A stretch of 64,000 nt of DNA from Nocardioidaceae bacterium. Lineage in GTDB: Bacteria; Actinomycetota; Actinomycetes; Propionibacteriales; Nocardioidaceae. The DNA lies in the NCBI GenBank assembly GCA_018672315.1, contig CP076053.1:2343827-2407826 (forward strand), written 5' to 3'. Below, in pieces: positions 27,959 to 36,926 of the stretch (positions within the stretch are counted from its first letter, which is position 1; each line of letters starts with the position of its first letter). A model generated the notes under the pieces. It was not told the DNA's origin, ran no database searches, and saw only the letters and a list, made by a program, of their open reading frames with translations. A program made the translations under genes and the position numbers.

Positions 27959-28891
27959 GTGACAGGCACTGACCGGGCGTCCGCCGCTCCGAGACTCCTC
28001 GGGGCGGCGGACGTGCGTCGTCTCGCGGCCGGGCTCGACCTGCGTCCCACCAAGCAGCGCGGTCAGAACTTCGTCATCGACGGCAACACGGTGCGGCGCA
28101 TCGTCGCGGCCGCCGGGGTCGGCACGGGCGACACGGTCGTCGAGGTCGGTCCCGGTCTCGGGTCGCTCACGCTCGCCCTGCTGGGTGCGGTGGACCGGGT
28201 GGTCGCCGTCGAGGTCGACCCGCTGCTGGCGGGGGCGCTGCCTGCGACGCTGCGTACGTTCGCCCCCGACCACGCGAGTCGCTGCGAGGTCGTGCTGGCT
28301 GACGCCATGAGCGTGACCGAGCTGCCCGGTGAGCCGACCGCGCTGGTGGCGAACCTGCCGTACAACGTCTCGGTGCCGGTGCTGCTGCACCTGCTGGCCA
28401 CCTACGACTCGATCGCCCGCGGTCTGGTGATGGTGCAGGCCGAGGTCGCCGACCGGCTCGCCGCACCACCCGGCTCGAAGGTCTACGGCGTGCCGAGCGT
28501 GAAGGCGGCCTGGTACGCCGACGTACGCCGTGCAGGCGCCGTCGGGCGCCACGTGTTCTGGCCGGCGCCCAACGTCGACTCGGGCCTGGTGTCGCTGGTC
28601 CGCCGCGAGCCACCGGCCACCACCGCGACGCGCGAGCAGGTCTTCGCCGTCGTCGACGCCGCCTTCGCCCAGCGCCGCAAGACGCTGCGGGCGGCACTGA
28701 AGACCTACGCCGGGTCGGGTGAGGCCGCCGAGCACGCCCTCGTCGCGGCCGGCATCGACCCGCAGGCGCGCGGCGAGACGCTCGACGTGGTCGCGTACGC
28801 CGCGCTCGCCGCCGCCCTGCATCCCGCCTCGCGCCCCGCCCGGCGCCCCGCGGCGGACCCCACGACCAGTTCCGAGGAGGATCCCGCATGA
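27959..28891 (+). CDS. ksgA: 16S rRNA adenine-N6,N6-dimethyltransferase
   Basis: KsgA (RsmA) dimethylates two adjacent adenines near the 3' end of 16S rRNA in late small-subunit assembly. The 310-residue protein has QRGQNFVID, the SAM loop [16 protein letters not shown] and the catalytic [11 protein letters not shown], followed by the C-terminal helical domain. A Ser/Thr/Pro-rich tail of about 20 residues is extra. GTG at 27959 is used. Its end overlaps the ispE start (ATGA). Confidence 0.95.
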   Translation: MTGTDRASAAPRLLGAADVRRLAAGLDLRPTKQRGQNFVIDGNTVRRIVAAAGVGTGDTVVEVGPGLGSLTLALLGAVDRVVAVEVDPLLAGALPATLRTFAPDHASRCEVVLADAMSVTELPGEPTALVANLPYNVSVPVLLHLLATYDSIARGLVMVQAEVADRLAAPPGSKVYGVPSVKAAWYADVRRAGAVGRHVFWPAPNVDSGLVSLVRREPPATTATREQVFAVVDAAFAQRRKTLRAALKTYAGSGEAAEHALVAAGIDPQARGETLDVVAYAALAAALHPASRPARRPAADPTTSSEEDPA

Positions 28892-29898
28892 GCCCTCGAC
28901 CCCTCGAGGTGAGCGCCAGTGCTCCCGCCAAGATCAACCTGCACCTCGGTGTCGGGCCCGTCCGCGAGGACGGCTTCCACAGCCTGATGACCGTCTACCA
29001 GGCCCTGGACCTGCGCGACACCGTCACCGTCACCGCGGCCCCGGAGTGGGCCGTGGAGGTGCGGGCCGCCGAGCACGTGGAGCACGCCGTGGGCGCGGTG
29101 CCCGCGGGGGCGTCCGCCGAGGACAACCTCGCGGTGCGGGCCGGCAGGGCCCTGACCGCCCACCACGGCATCAGCACGTGCGCACGGGTGCGCATCGACA
29201 AGCAGATCCCCGTCGCCGGGGGCATGGCCGGCGGCTCCGCCGACGCCGCCGCGACGCTGGTCGCCCTCGACCGGCTGTGGGACCTCGGCACGGACCAGGG
29301 CGAGCTGCACCGCATCGCGGCGGACCTCGGCAGCGACGTGCCGTTCGCGCTGGTCGGCGGCACCGCGCTCGGCACGGGGCGCGGCGAGATCGTGGAGCAG
29401 CTGGAGGACAACGGCACCTGGTGGTGGGTGGCGCTGCTCTCCGACGACGGGCTCGCGACCCCCGCGGTCTACCGCCGCTTCGACGAGCTCGGCGGGCCCG
29501 CGGAACCCGACCTCTGGACGCCGTGGAACCTGCTCGGCGGTCTCCGCGACGTCTCCCGCGAGCTGGTCGCGGCCCGCCTGGCGAACGACCTGCAGCCCGC
29601 CGCCCTCGACCTGCGCCCCGAGCTCGCGGGCGCGCTCGCCGCCGGCCGCGACGCGGGCGCCGACGCCGGCATCGTGTCGGGATCCGGGCCCACGTGCGTG
29701 TTCCTGGCCGGCAGCGAGGCGCAGGCGTACGACGTGCGCGCCGGGCTCGAGCGGTGGCTCTCCGACGCGCTGCACCTGGAGGGCGCCGACGTGCACCGCA
29801 GCCTCGTCGTGTGCGCCGGGCCGGCGCCGGGGGCACGCGTCGAGAGCGACGGCCTGGGGTCGGGCTCGGTCCCCTCGAATGCGCGGGGCGTGGCCTGA
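28888..29898 (+). CDS. ispE: 4-diphosphocytidyl-2-C-methyl-D-erythritol kinase
   Basis: IspE phosphorylates CDP-ME in the MEP pathway of isoprenoid synthesis, supplying undecaprenyl and menaquinone precursors. The GHMP-kinase motifs are clear: [27 protein letters not shown] and [12 protein letters not shown]. The 336-residue product has a longer Gly/Ser-rich C-terminus than usual. It is coupled to ksgA by ATGA and to the ABC-F gene by TGATG. Confidence 0.95.
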   Translation: MSPRPLEVSASAPAKINLHLGVGPVREDGFHSLMTVYQALDLRDTVTVTAAPEWAVEVRAAEHVEHAVGAVPAGASAEDNLAVRAGRALTAHHGISTCARVRIDKQIPVAGGMAGGSADAAATLVALDRLWDLGTDQGELHRIAADLGSDVPFALVGGTALGTGRGEIVEQLEDNGTWWWVALLSDDGLATPAVYRRFDELGGPAEPDLWTPWNLLGGLRDVSRELVAARLANDLQPAALDLRPELAGALAAGRDAGADAGIVSGSGPTCVFLAGSEAQAYDVRAGLERWLSDALHLEGADVHRSLVVCAGPAPGARVESDGLGSGSVPSNARGVA

Positions 29899-31685
29899 TG
29901 GCGCAGCCGGCCAACCTGGTCAACCTCGAGCGTGTCGAGAAGGCGTGGGGCGTACGACCGCTGCTCGACGGCGTCTCGATGGGCGTGCAGGCCGGCGACA
30001 AGATCGGCATCGTGGGCCGCAACGGCGACGGCAAGACCACGCTGCTCGACGTGATCTCGGGTCGTACGGAGCCGGACGCCGGCCGGGTGTCGACCTCCCG
30101 CGGCCTGCGGCTGGCGTACCTGGACCAGAAGGACGTGCTCGACCACGGCGCGACCGTCCGCGAGGTCGTGCTGCAGGGCATGGCCGACCACGAGTGGGCG
30201 GCGGTGCCGACGGCCCGTGAGGTGGTCGCCGAGCTGCTGGTCGGCATCGGGCTCGACCGGCCGATCGGTGGCCTCTCCGGCGGCGAGCGTCGCCGCTGCG
30301 CGCTGGCCAGGATGCTGCTGGGCGACCACGACGTGGTCGTGCTCGACGAGCCGACCAACCACCTCGACGTCGAGGCGGTGGACTGGCTCGCGCGTCACGT
30401 CGCCGCCCTGCGCTGCGCGGTCGTGGTCGTCACCCACGACCGGTGGTTCCTCGACGCGGTGTGCAACCGCACCTGGGAGGTGCACGACGGCGTCGTGGAC
30501 GCGTACGAGGGTGGCTACGCCGCGTTCGTGCTCGCCAAGGCCGAGCGTCAGCGGCAGGCCGCGGCGCGCGAGTCCCGGCGGCAGAACCTCGTGCGCAAGG
30601 AGCTCGCGTGGCTGCGCCGCGGCGCGCCGGCGCGCACCTCGAAGCCGAAGTTCCGCATCGACGCCGCGAACGCGCTGATCGAGGACGTGCCGCCCCCGCG
30701 CGACCGGCTGGAGCTGCAGCGCTTCGCGACCCAGCGTCTCGGCAAGGACGTGCTCGACGTCGAGCACGTCGACCTCGCCCGCGGCGAGCGTCGGCTGCTC
30801 GACGACGCGACGTGGCGGCTCGGCCCGGGGGACCGGGTCGGTGTGGTCGGCGTCAACGGCGCCGGCAAGACCACGGTGCTGAAGCTGCTCGCGGGGGACC
30901 TGGAGCCCGACGCGGGGCGGGTGAAGACGGGGCGTACGGTCTCGCTCGCCCATCTGAGCCAGGACGTCACGCCGGTCGATCCCGAGCACCGGGTGCTCAG
31001 TGCCGTGGAGGGGGTCAAGCGGGTCACGAAGACCGCGGACGGCGAGATCACCGCCAGCTCGATGCTCGAGCGGTTCGGGTTCACCGGGGACAAGCTGACC
31101 GCGCGCATCGGGGACCTCTCCGGTGGTGAGCGGCGCCGCTTCCAGCTGCTCATGCTGCTGTTGGGGGAGCCGAACGTGCTGCTGCTGGACGAGCCGACGA
31201 ACGATCTCGACATCGCGACGCTGAACGTGCTCGAGGACTTCCTGGACTCCTGGCCCGGCACGCTGGTGGTGGTCAGCCACGACCGCTACTTCCTCGAGCG
31301 CGTGACCGACTCGGTGTGGGCGCTGATGGGCGACGGGTCGATCCGGATGCTCCCGCGCGGGGTGGAGGAGTACCTCGAGCGCCGCGCCGCGCAGGGCGGT
31401 GCCCGAGCGGCGGCCGGGTCTGCTGTCGAGACCCTCGACGGCACCGCCTCGGCAGCCGAGCCGGTGAACGAGAACGAGCGCCGTGCCGCCCGCAAGACGC
31501 TCGGTCGCATCGAGCGTCAGCTCGAGAAGCTGGCGGACCGCGACGTCGCGCTCAACGAGCAGATGGCCTCAGCGGCGGCGGACGTCGACAGGCTGGTCGA
31601 GCTCGGCGGGGAGCAGCAGAAGATCAGAGCGCAGCGCGACGAGCTCGAGGCCGAGTGGTTGGAGGCCGCAGAGCTCGCGGAGTGA
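29898..31685 (+). CDS. ABC-F family ATPase (Uup/EttA-like)
   Basis: This soluble protein of 595 residues has two ABC domains with Walker A loops GRNGDGKTT and GVNGAGKTT, two LSGGERRR signatures and two Walker B/D loops (DEPTNHLD and DEPTNDLD). It has no membrane segment. A linker lies between the domains and a charged coiled-coil C-terminal domain (about residues 525-590) follows, as in Uup. ABC-F proteins act on the ribosomal E site or on DNA structure. The ATG at 29898 overlaps the ispE stop. Confidence 0.93.
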   Translation: MAQPANLVNLERVEKAWGVRPLLDGVSMGVQAGDKIGIVGRNGDGKTTLLDVISGRTEPDAGRVSTSRGLRLAYLDQKDVLDHGATVREVVLQGMADHEWAAVPTAREVVAELLVGIGLDRPIGGLSGGERRRCALARMLLGDHDVVVLDEPTNHLDVEAVDWLARHVAALRCAVVVVTHDRWFLDAVCNRTWEVHDGVVDAYEGGYAAFVLAKAERQRQAAARESRRQNLVRKELAWLRRGAPARTSKPKFRIDAANALIEDVPPPRDRLELQRFATQRLGKDVLDVEHVDLARGERRLLDDATWRLGPGDRVGVVGVNGAGKTTVLKLLAGDLEPDAGRVKTGRTVSLAHLSQDVTPVDPEHRVLSAVEGVKRVTKTADGEITASSMLERFGFTGDKLTARIGDLSGGERRRFQLLMLLLGEPNVLLLDEPTNDLDIATLNVLEDFLDSWPGTLVVVSHDRYFLERVTDSVWALMGDGSIRMLPRGVEEYLERRAAQGGARAAAGSAVETLDGTASAAEPVNENERRAARKTLGRIERQLEKLADRDVALNEQMASAAADVDRLVELGGEQQKIRAQRDELEAEWLEAAELAE

Positions 31686-31700
31686 CCGGGGGTCAGCAGC

Positions 31701-32021
31701 TCACCCGGACGAATCCGCTCGGGGATCCAGCGGCGATCCCTGGACGGCGAAGCGGAAGCCACCCATCACCCCGGTGAGCAGCGGACGCGCCTCGGCGATC
31801 GCCGCCTGCACGCTCGGCAGGCCCAGGGACGCCTGGTGTGCCTCCGCGGAGGTCCACAGTTCGCTGACGAGCACGGTGTCGGGCGCGTCCGGGTCGACGC
31901 CGACGGCGTACGCGAGGCAGCCGATCTCACCGAGCTCGGGGTTGGGGCGGATGAGAATCCGGACGAGCTCGTCGGCCCGCCCGGGCTGGGCCTCGAGGGA
32001 GCCGACGTTCGCGAAGGTCAT
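31701..32021 (-). CDS. Antibiotic biosynthesis monooxygenase-fold protein (ABM)
   Basis: The 106-residue ferredoxin-like dimeric alpha/beta-barrel protein has the ABM pattern ANVGSLEAQPGRADELVRIL, GCLAYAV, VSELWTSAEAHQASL and VQAAIAEARPLLTG. Relatives include quinol monooxygenases and YgiN. The substrate is unknown. It converges on the ABC-F gene with a 15-bp gap and has no operon partner. Confidence 0.8.
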   Translation of the reverse strand: MTFANVGSLEAQPGRADELVRILIRPNPELGEIGCLAYAVGVDPDAPDTVLVSELWTSAEAHQASLGLPSVQAAIAEARPLLTGVMGGFRFAVQGSPLDPRADSSG

Positions 32022-32097
32022 GAAGGCACCGTAAGGGCGGCCACCGACATCCGCGAGTGGGTCCGGCGGTCGCCCGGGTAGCCTCGATGCTCACCGA

Positions 32098-32176
32098 TCC
32101 CCGGTTGGTCTGTCGGCAGGGCCCGCCTGACTTTGAATCAGGACAAGCGACGCAGGTTCGACTCCTGCCCGGGGAG
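32098..32176 (+). tRNA. tRNA-Gln(UUG), unusual variable loop
   Basis: The acceptor TCCCCGG pairs with CCGGGGA. The D arm is GGTC...GGCC. The anticodon stem CCTGA/TCAGG holds loop CTTTGAA with anticodon TTG. The T arm GCAGG-TTCGACT-CCTGC is canonical. The variable region is nine bases (ACAAGCGAC), longer than the four or five usual for class I, and two bases separate the D and anticodon arms. The 79-base gene has G as discriminator and does not encode CCA. Confidence 0.8.
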
Positions 32177-32212
32177 CCGCGAGCCCGGAGCCGCCGACGG
32201 CCGGGTGCGAAG

Positions 32213-32860
32213 ATGGTCGTCGTGCGGATCCCGCGGTGCTCGACATGGCTGGTCGTCGTCGCGCTGACGGCCGCCCTCTCGGCGTGCGGCCAGGGCGCCG
32301 ACAGCGTGGGGGAGCCCTCCGTGCCGCGCGAGTCCCTGAGCGCCGTGCCGCAGCAGGACAGGTTCTTCTACGAGGCGATCGCTCAGAACGAGGGGATCAG
32401 CACCCGTGAGGCGTATGCGCGCTACGGGTGGCAGGGGCAGGCGAGCGATGCCCTCTCCGCGCTGCAGCGGCTGAACCCCGACCGCTTCGCCGGGGCACGC
32501 TTCCTGCCCGACGGCAGCGGCGCCCAGGTGTCGGTCACCCCGGGGGAGCCGGTGCGGCTGCCGGAGGGATGGGACACGCTGCCGAAGCCGGTCGAGATCT
32601 CCTACGACGCGGTGATGCTCGTGCGCGACCAGCAGGCCGTGCGGCGGGTCGTCGAGCAGACGGCCTCCGGCCCGGCCGGGCCGGCGAGCGGACGCGTCGA
32701 GGTCGAGGTGCTGGCGGAAGAGCAGCGCGTCGAGGTTCTTCTTGTCGGCACCGCGACCGAGGCCCGCTCCCTGGAGGAGGCCGTCGTCCGCGCGCTGGTG
32801 GACGCCGATCTCCCACCCGTCGACGTACGCGTGACTCGCCTCGACCCCTGGGCGCGCTGA
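32213..32860 (+). CDS. Predicted lipoprotein, unknown family
   Basis: The 215-residue product has a lipobox near residue 22 (VVVALTAALSAC) with signal-peptide features. A helical DRFFYEAIAQNEGISTREAYARYGWQGQASDALSALQ region and a beta-rich C-terminus follow. No family can be named. The ATG at 32213 lies 36 bases past the tRNA, and a GTG at 32222 is an alternative start. It precedes azlCD by 41 bp on the same strand. Confidence 0.72.
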   Translation: MVVVRIPRCSTWLVVVALTAALSACGQGADSVGEPSVPRESLSAVPQQDRFFYEAIAQNEGISTREAYARYGWQGQASDALSALQRLNPDRFAGARFLPDGSGAQVSVTPGEPVRLPEGWDTLPKPVEISYDAVMLVRDQQAVRRVVEQTASGPAGPASGRVEVEVLAEEQRVEVLLVGTATEARSLEEAVVRALVDADLPPVDVRVTRLDPWAR

Positions 32861-32901
32861 GAGGGGCGCTTTCGCGGCCCCGGCTGTGTCATGATCGTCG
32901 A

Positions 32902-33606
32902 GTGTCTTCACCCGTGTCGCCCGCCTCGGCGCAGGCCGATCCTTGGGAGCGCTTCACGCGCGGCGTACGCCTCGGCCTCCCGTACGCCGCCGTCGGGTTC
33001 GTGCTCTCGCTGTCCTTCGGGGTGCTCGCCCTGCAGGCGGGGTTCTCGGTCGTCCAGGCGATCGTGACCGCAGCGCTGGTCTTCGCGGGCTCGGCGCAGT
33101 TCGCCGCCCTGGCCGTGGTGGCGAGCGGGGGCACCGTGCTGGCTGCGGTGTCGGCGGCGAGCCTGATGAACGCGCGCTTCCTGGCGATGGGGGTGGCACT
33201 GGCACCCTCCCTGCCCGGACCCCCGTGGGCGCGCGCCCTCCAGGGCCTGGCCGTCGTCGACTCCTCATGGGCGCTGGCCAACAACCGGGACGGCACCTTC
33301 GACCGGTGGCTGCTCTTCGGCACGACGCTGCCGCAGTACCTCGGCTGGGTCGCCGGGACCGTCGCCGGTTGCTTCGCCGGCGGACTCGTGCAGGACACCG
33401 AGGCCATCGGGCTCGACGCGGTCTTCCCGACCTTCTTCCTCGCCCTGGTGATGGCCGAGCTGCGCGACCCACGGGCTCGCCCGGTGGCCGCCGCCGGGGT
33501 CGTCATCGCGCTGGCCCTGGTGCCCGTGGCGCCGCCGGGCATCCCGATCCTCGCTGCCGCGGCGGCGACACTGCTGGCGCTGGCACCGAGGGGGCGTACG
33601 TCGTGA
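32902..33606 (+). CDS. azlC: AzlC-type large subunit of amino-acid exporter
   Basis: The 234-residue multi-helix protein has the AzlC signature VFAGSAQFAALAV and NARFLAMGVAL, and later ALVMAELRD. AzlCD exports branched-chain amino acids or related solutes. GTG at 32902 is chosen because CATGAT lies six bases upstream and the frame then starts just before the first membrane helix. It overlaps azlD (GTGA). Confidence 0.88.
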   Translation: MSSPVSPASAQADPWERFTRGVRLGLPYAAVGFVLSLSFGVLALQAGFSVVQAIVTAALVFAGSAQFAALAVVASGGTVLAAVSAASLMNARFLAMGVALAPSLPGPPWARALQGLAVVDSSWALANNRDGTFDRWLLFGTTLPQYLGWVAGTVAGCFAGGLVQDTEAIGLDAVFPTFFLALVMAELRDPRARPVAAAGVVIALALVPVAPPGIPILAAAAATLLALAPRGRTS

Positions 33607-33908
33607 CGATCTGGTGGGTCGTCCTCGGCTGCATCCTGACCACGGCGGTCATCAAGGCGGCGGGTCCGGTCGCGCTCGGGGGACGCGAGCTGCCGCCCTG
33701 GTTCCGCGCCCTCGTGGCGAGCGCCGCCCCGGCGTTGCTGGCGGCGCTGGTCGCCGTCGCGGTCCTCTCCGACGGTCAGCGCTGGTCCGCCGGCGCCGAC
33801 ACCGTCGGCGTCGCCGCCGCCGGTCTCGTTCTCTGGCGACGCGGGTCGTTGGTCGGGGCCGTCGTCGTGGCCGTCGCCGTCACCGCGGGCATCCGGCTGC
33901 TGACCTGA
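33603..33908 (+). CDS. azlD: AzlD-type small subunit of amino-acid exporter
   Basis: This 101-residue protein has three membrane helices and the AzlD motif GGRELPPWFRALVASAAPALLAALVA. It pairs with the upstream AzlC protein. Start GTG 33603 overlaps the azlC stop. Confidence 0.9.
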   Translation: MTIWWVVLGCILTTAVIKAAGPVALGGRELPPWFRALVASAAPALLAALVAVAVLSDGQRWSAGADTVGVAAAGLVLWRRGSLVGAVVVAVAVTAGIRLLT

Positions 33909-33963
33909 GCGTCGGACCGGCGCGGCCCGTACGGCACGGGTCCCGGGCGGCGTACCCTGCACT

Positions 33964-34245
33964 GTGAGCAAGCTCGACGCCCAGAGGGCCATGCGCGAGG
34001 CCCGATGGGCCGCCAACCAGAAGTCTGCCGCCAGGCCGGCGGCGAGGCCGGCCCCGGACTCAGCCGCCAAACCAGCCGCCAAGCCAGCCGCCAAGACCGC
34101 CAAGCCGGCCGCGGACGCGAGCGCAGAGACGAGCGCTGAGACGAGCGCAGAGGCGAGCGCCGAGACGTGCGGACACCGGTCGATGAACGGCCGCACCTGC
34201 ACCCGTCCCGCCGGGCACGCGGAGAAGAACCACCGCTACAGCTGA
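33964..34245 (+). CDS. Small Ala/Lys-rich protein with C-x9-C-x5-H-x4-H motif
   Basis: The 93-residue product has a basic N-terminus and a low-complexity middle (AAKPAAKPAAK, then repeats of SAET). It ends with a compact C-terminus containing CGH, NGRTC, GHAEKNH in the spacing C-x9-C-x5-H-x4-H, which could bind zinc. GTG 33964 lies five bases after TACCCT. Codon repeats of twelve bases in the middle suggest slippage growth. Function unknown. Confidence 0.65.
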   Translation: MSKLDAQRAMREARWAANQKSAARPAARPAPDSAAKPAAKPAAKTAKPAADASAETSAETSAEASAETCGHRSMNGRTCTRPAGHAEKNHRYS

Positions 34246-34285
34246 GAGGTCGCCTCCACGGTGCCGTGGCGGCCGTGGCGGCCGG

Positions 34286-35929
34286 TCAGCAGACCGTGAC
34301 CACCATGACGGCCACGTCGTCGGCGAGGGTCGGGGGCAGGTCCGCGACGAGCCGGGTGGCGAGCTCCTCGGCGCCGGAGCCGCTCGCCGCGGCCGCGACC
34401 TCGCACAGCCATTCCAGTCCGCGGTCGAGGTGACGACCCGAGCGTTCGACGAGGCCGTCGGTGTAGAGCACCAGGGTGCTGCCGGGTGACAGCACGGCCG
34501 TGTGCGTCGAGCGGCCGTGCTGCACCCCCGAGAGGCCCGCGAGGCCGAGCAGCACCTCGGGCTTCGCGGCCAGGAGGCCGGCGTCGCCGTCGGGCCCGAC
34601 GTACACGGGTGCGGGATGACCGGCGTTGCTCCACGTCAGCTCGCGTGACCCGTCGGGCCGCGGCTTCGACACGCGGCCGAGGATGCCCGAGGCCAAGGTG
34701 TCCAGGTGCAGCCCGACGAGCACGTCGTCGAGGAGCGTCATCACGGTGCCCGGGTCGTCGGTGCTGCGGAAGGCGAGGCCGCGCAGCAGCGTACGCACCT
34801 GGCCCATGACCGAGACGGCCCGCAGGTCGTGCCCGGAGACGTCGCCCACGGAGATGACGAGATCCTCGGCGTCGGAGAGGAAGGCGTCGTACCAGTCGCC
34901 TCCGACCTGGGTGTGCACGGAGGCCGGCATGTAGCGCACCGCCACCTCGACACCCGGCACGGTCGCGGGGCGGGGAAGCAGGCTGCGCTGCAGCGTCAGC
35001 GAGACCTCGTGCTCGGTGGCGGCGATCTGGCGCTCCAGACCGAGCACCTCGAGCCGGTCCCAGGCCTGAGCAAGCGTCGTGCCCAGCAGGGAGACGTACT
35101 CGCCGTAGGCCGTGTCCACCGCGAGACGTGGGTTCAGACGCGCGATGAGCAGCGGTGTCTCCGGTCGCGGTCCGCCGCTCGGGGACAGCACGGCCGACGC
35201 GCTCGCGCGCAGCCGCAGCCACGCGACCGCGCCGTCGGCACCGTCGTCGATGAAGACACGGCCGGGCACCAGCGGGTCGTCCGGCAGGGTGCGGGGCAGC
35301 TCGTCGGTCACCGGCTGGTCGGCGAGGCGGAGGGCGACGTCGACGAGGTCGGCGTCCTCGGCGAGGACGGTGTGCACCACGGCGCACAGCTCGACCGCCG
35401 ACTCCACGTCGCCGAGGGCGCCGCGCAGCGCGGCGACCCGGGCGAGCCGACGGCCCGCGATCACCCTTGCGGTCGTCTCGGCGGTGATGTCCAGGACGCC
35501 GACGGGCGTGCCGTCCTCGTCGTGCACGGGGGAGTAGCAGAAGGAGAAGAAGCACTCCTCGAGGAATCCCTGGCGGTGCAGCGGCATGAGGGTGTCGTCG
35601 AGGAAGACCGGTCCGTCCCGGGTCATCACGTCCTCGAGCAGCGGGCCCACCGTCTCCCACGCCTCGGGGAAGACGTCCTCGGTGCGGCTGCCCAGGGCTG
35701 CCGGGTGCTTGTCGCCGATGAGCTCGGCGTACGCCTCGTTGTAGATCAGCACGTACTCCGGCCCCCACAGCAGGGTCGCGGGGAAGCTGGTGTGCAGACA
35801 GATGTCGTGCGCGTGCCTGAGGGCCGGTGGCCAGGTGGCCGGGTCACCCACGGGCGTGCGCGACCAGTCGACCTCGGCGTAGGCCTGACGCAGATCGGCG
35901 TCGAGGCCGTCGAATGCGACAGGCTGCAC
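34286..35929 (-). CDS. PAS-PP2C (SpoIIE-like) serine phosphatase
   Basis: The 547-residue protein has an N-terminal PAS domain (ATLLWGPEYVLIYNEAYAELIG, with a PAC-like end GVLDITAETTARV). A central region follows that may be GAF-like, then a helical linker. The C-terminal PP2C domain carries VGGDWYDAFLSDAEDLVISVGDVSGHDLRA and a terminal DDVAVMVV. Such proteins dephosphorylate anti-anti-sigma factors in partner-switching cascades, but no RsbV/RsbW partner is in the window. The GTG at 35929 sits seven bases after TACTGT, suggesting leaderless translation. Confidence 0.88.
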   Translation of the reverse strand: MQPVAFDGLDADLRQAYAEVDWSRTPVGDPATWPPALRHAHDICLHTSFPATLLWGPEYVLIYNEAYAELIGDKHPAALGSRTEDVFPEAWETVGPLLEDVMTRDGPVFLDDTLMPLHRQGFLEECFFSFCYSPVHDEDGTPVGVLDITAETTARVIAGRRLARVAALRGALGDVESAVELCAVVHTVLAEDADLVDVALRLADQPVTDELPRTLPDDPLVPGRVFIDDGADGAVAWLRLRASASAVLSPSGGPRPETPLLIARLNPRLAVDTAYGEYVSLLGTTLAQAWDRLEVLGLERQIAATEHEVSLTLQRSLLPRPATVPGVEVAVRYMPASVHTQVGGDWYDAFLSDAEDLVISVGDVSGHDLRAVSVMGQVRTLLRGLAFRSTDDPGTVMTLLDDVLVGLHLDTLASGILGRVSKPRPDGSRELTWSNAGHPAPVYVGPDGDAGLLAAKPEVLLGLAGLSGVQHGRSTHTAVLSPGSTLVLYTDGLVERSGRHLDRGLEWLCEVAAAASGSGAEELATRLVADLPPTLADDVAVMVVTVC

Positions 35930-36052
35930 AGAAGCGACAGTAGTGGTCGGACCCTCATCGGGGGCGGGAAGCAGCAGGCCCCCTCGACGGTTGTGCCTCC
36001 GCACCTGCCCACCCGCCGCCTCTCGGCGCCTCACGAACACCCTGGAGGTCCC

Positions 36053-36901
36053 ATGTCCGTCGTCGTCCTCGGAGCCACCGGCCACCTCGGCCGTCTCACC
36101 GTCGAGCACCTGCTGGAGCGCGAGGTCGAGCCGGCGTCGATCGTCGCGGCCGGCCGGGCGGTCGAGCGCCTGTCCGACCTCGCCGAGCGGGGCGTACGCG
36201 TCGAGCGGGTCGACCACGGCGACCCCACGTCCGTACGCCGGGTGCTCGAGGCCGGCGATCGCGTGCTGCTCGTCTCCGGCGCCGAGCCGGACCGCGTCGC
36301 CCAGCACCGCACCGTGATCGACGCCGCCGCCGAGGCCGGCGTCGCCCAGCTCGTCTACACCTCCGGCCCGTACGCCGACCGCTCCAGCCTCCTCCTGATG
36401 GCCGACCACCGCGCCACCGAGGAGCACCTCGCCGCCGCCGACGTGCCGACCACGGTGCTGCGCAACGCCTGGTACGTCGAGAACTACACCGGCCAGGTCC
36501 GGACCTACCGGGAGCACGGCATGGTCGGCAGCGCCGGCGACGGTCGCGTGAGCGTCGCACTGCGCAGCGAGTACGCCGAGGCCGCCGCCGAGGTGCTCAC
36601 GACCGACGGGCACGAGGGTGCGACCTACGAGCTCGGTGGCGAGGCCGTCACCCTGCCCGAGATCGCCGCGGCGATCTCGGACGTGCTCGGCGAGCAGATC
36701 ACCTACGCCGACGTCCCGGTGGCGCAGCTGCGGGAGATCCTGGCAGGAGCCGGTATGCCGGCTCCCATGGACGAGGTCTTCGCCGACGTCGACCGCGGCA
36801 TCGCCGCCGGGGAGCTGCGCGTCCCCGGCGACGACCTCGCGACGCTGCTCGGCCGCCCGGCCACGCCGATGCACGAGGCGGTCGCCATCGCCCTGCGCTG
36901 A
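36053..36901 (+). CDS. NmrA/QorB-type NAD(P)H-binding protein
   Basis: The 282-residue atypical short-chain dehydrogenase has the Rossmann loop VVLGATGHLGR and the phrases LVYTSGPYA and VLRNAWYVENYTG, close to quinone oxidoreductase QorB. It probably senses or uses NADPH in quinone reduction. The ATG at 36053 follows CTGGAGG. It is divergent from the PP2C gene and converges on the fusion gene. Confidence 0.82.
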   Translation: MSVVVLGATGHLGRLTVEHLLEREVEPASIVAAGRAVERLSDLAERGVRVERVDHGDPTSVRRVLEAGDRVLLVSGAEPDRVAQHRTVIDAAAEAGVAQLVYTSGPYADRSSLLLMADHRATEEHLAAADVPTTVLRNAWYVENYTGQVRTYREHGMVGSAGDGRVSVALRSEYAEAAAEVLTTDGHEGATYELGGEAVTLPEIAAAISDVLGEQITYADVPVAQLREILAGAGMPAPMDEVFADVDRGIAAGELRVPGDDLATLLGRPATPMHEAVAIALR

Positions 36902-36926
36902 GTCGACCCCCGCGCCGAGCGGACCG

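Noticed and set aside
29897-31686. Membrane transporter ATPase
   Set aside because: Two ABC domains with no membrane segments or permease neighbours indicate ABC-F, not a transporter.
34246-34285. Terminator CCACGG-TG-CCGTGG between the small zinc-type gene and the PP2C gene
   Set aside because: The stem has six pairs with a two-base loop and no T tract, so it is not convincing enough to annotate.
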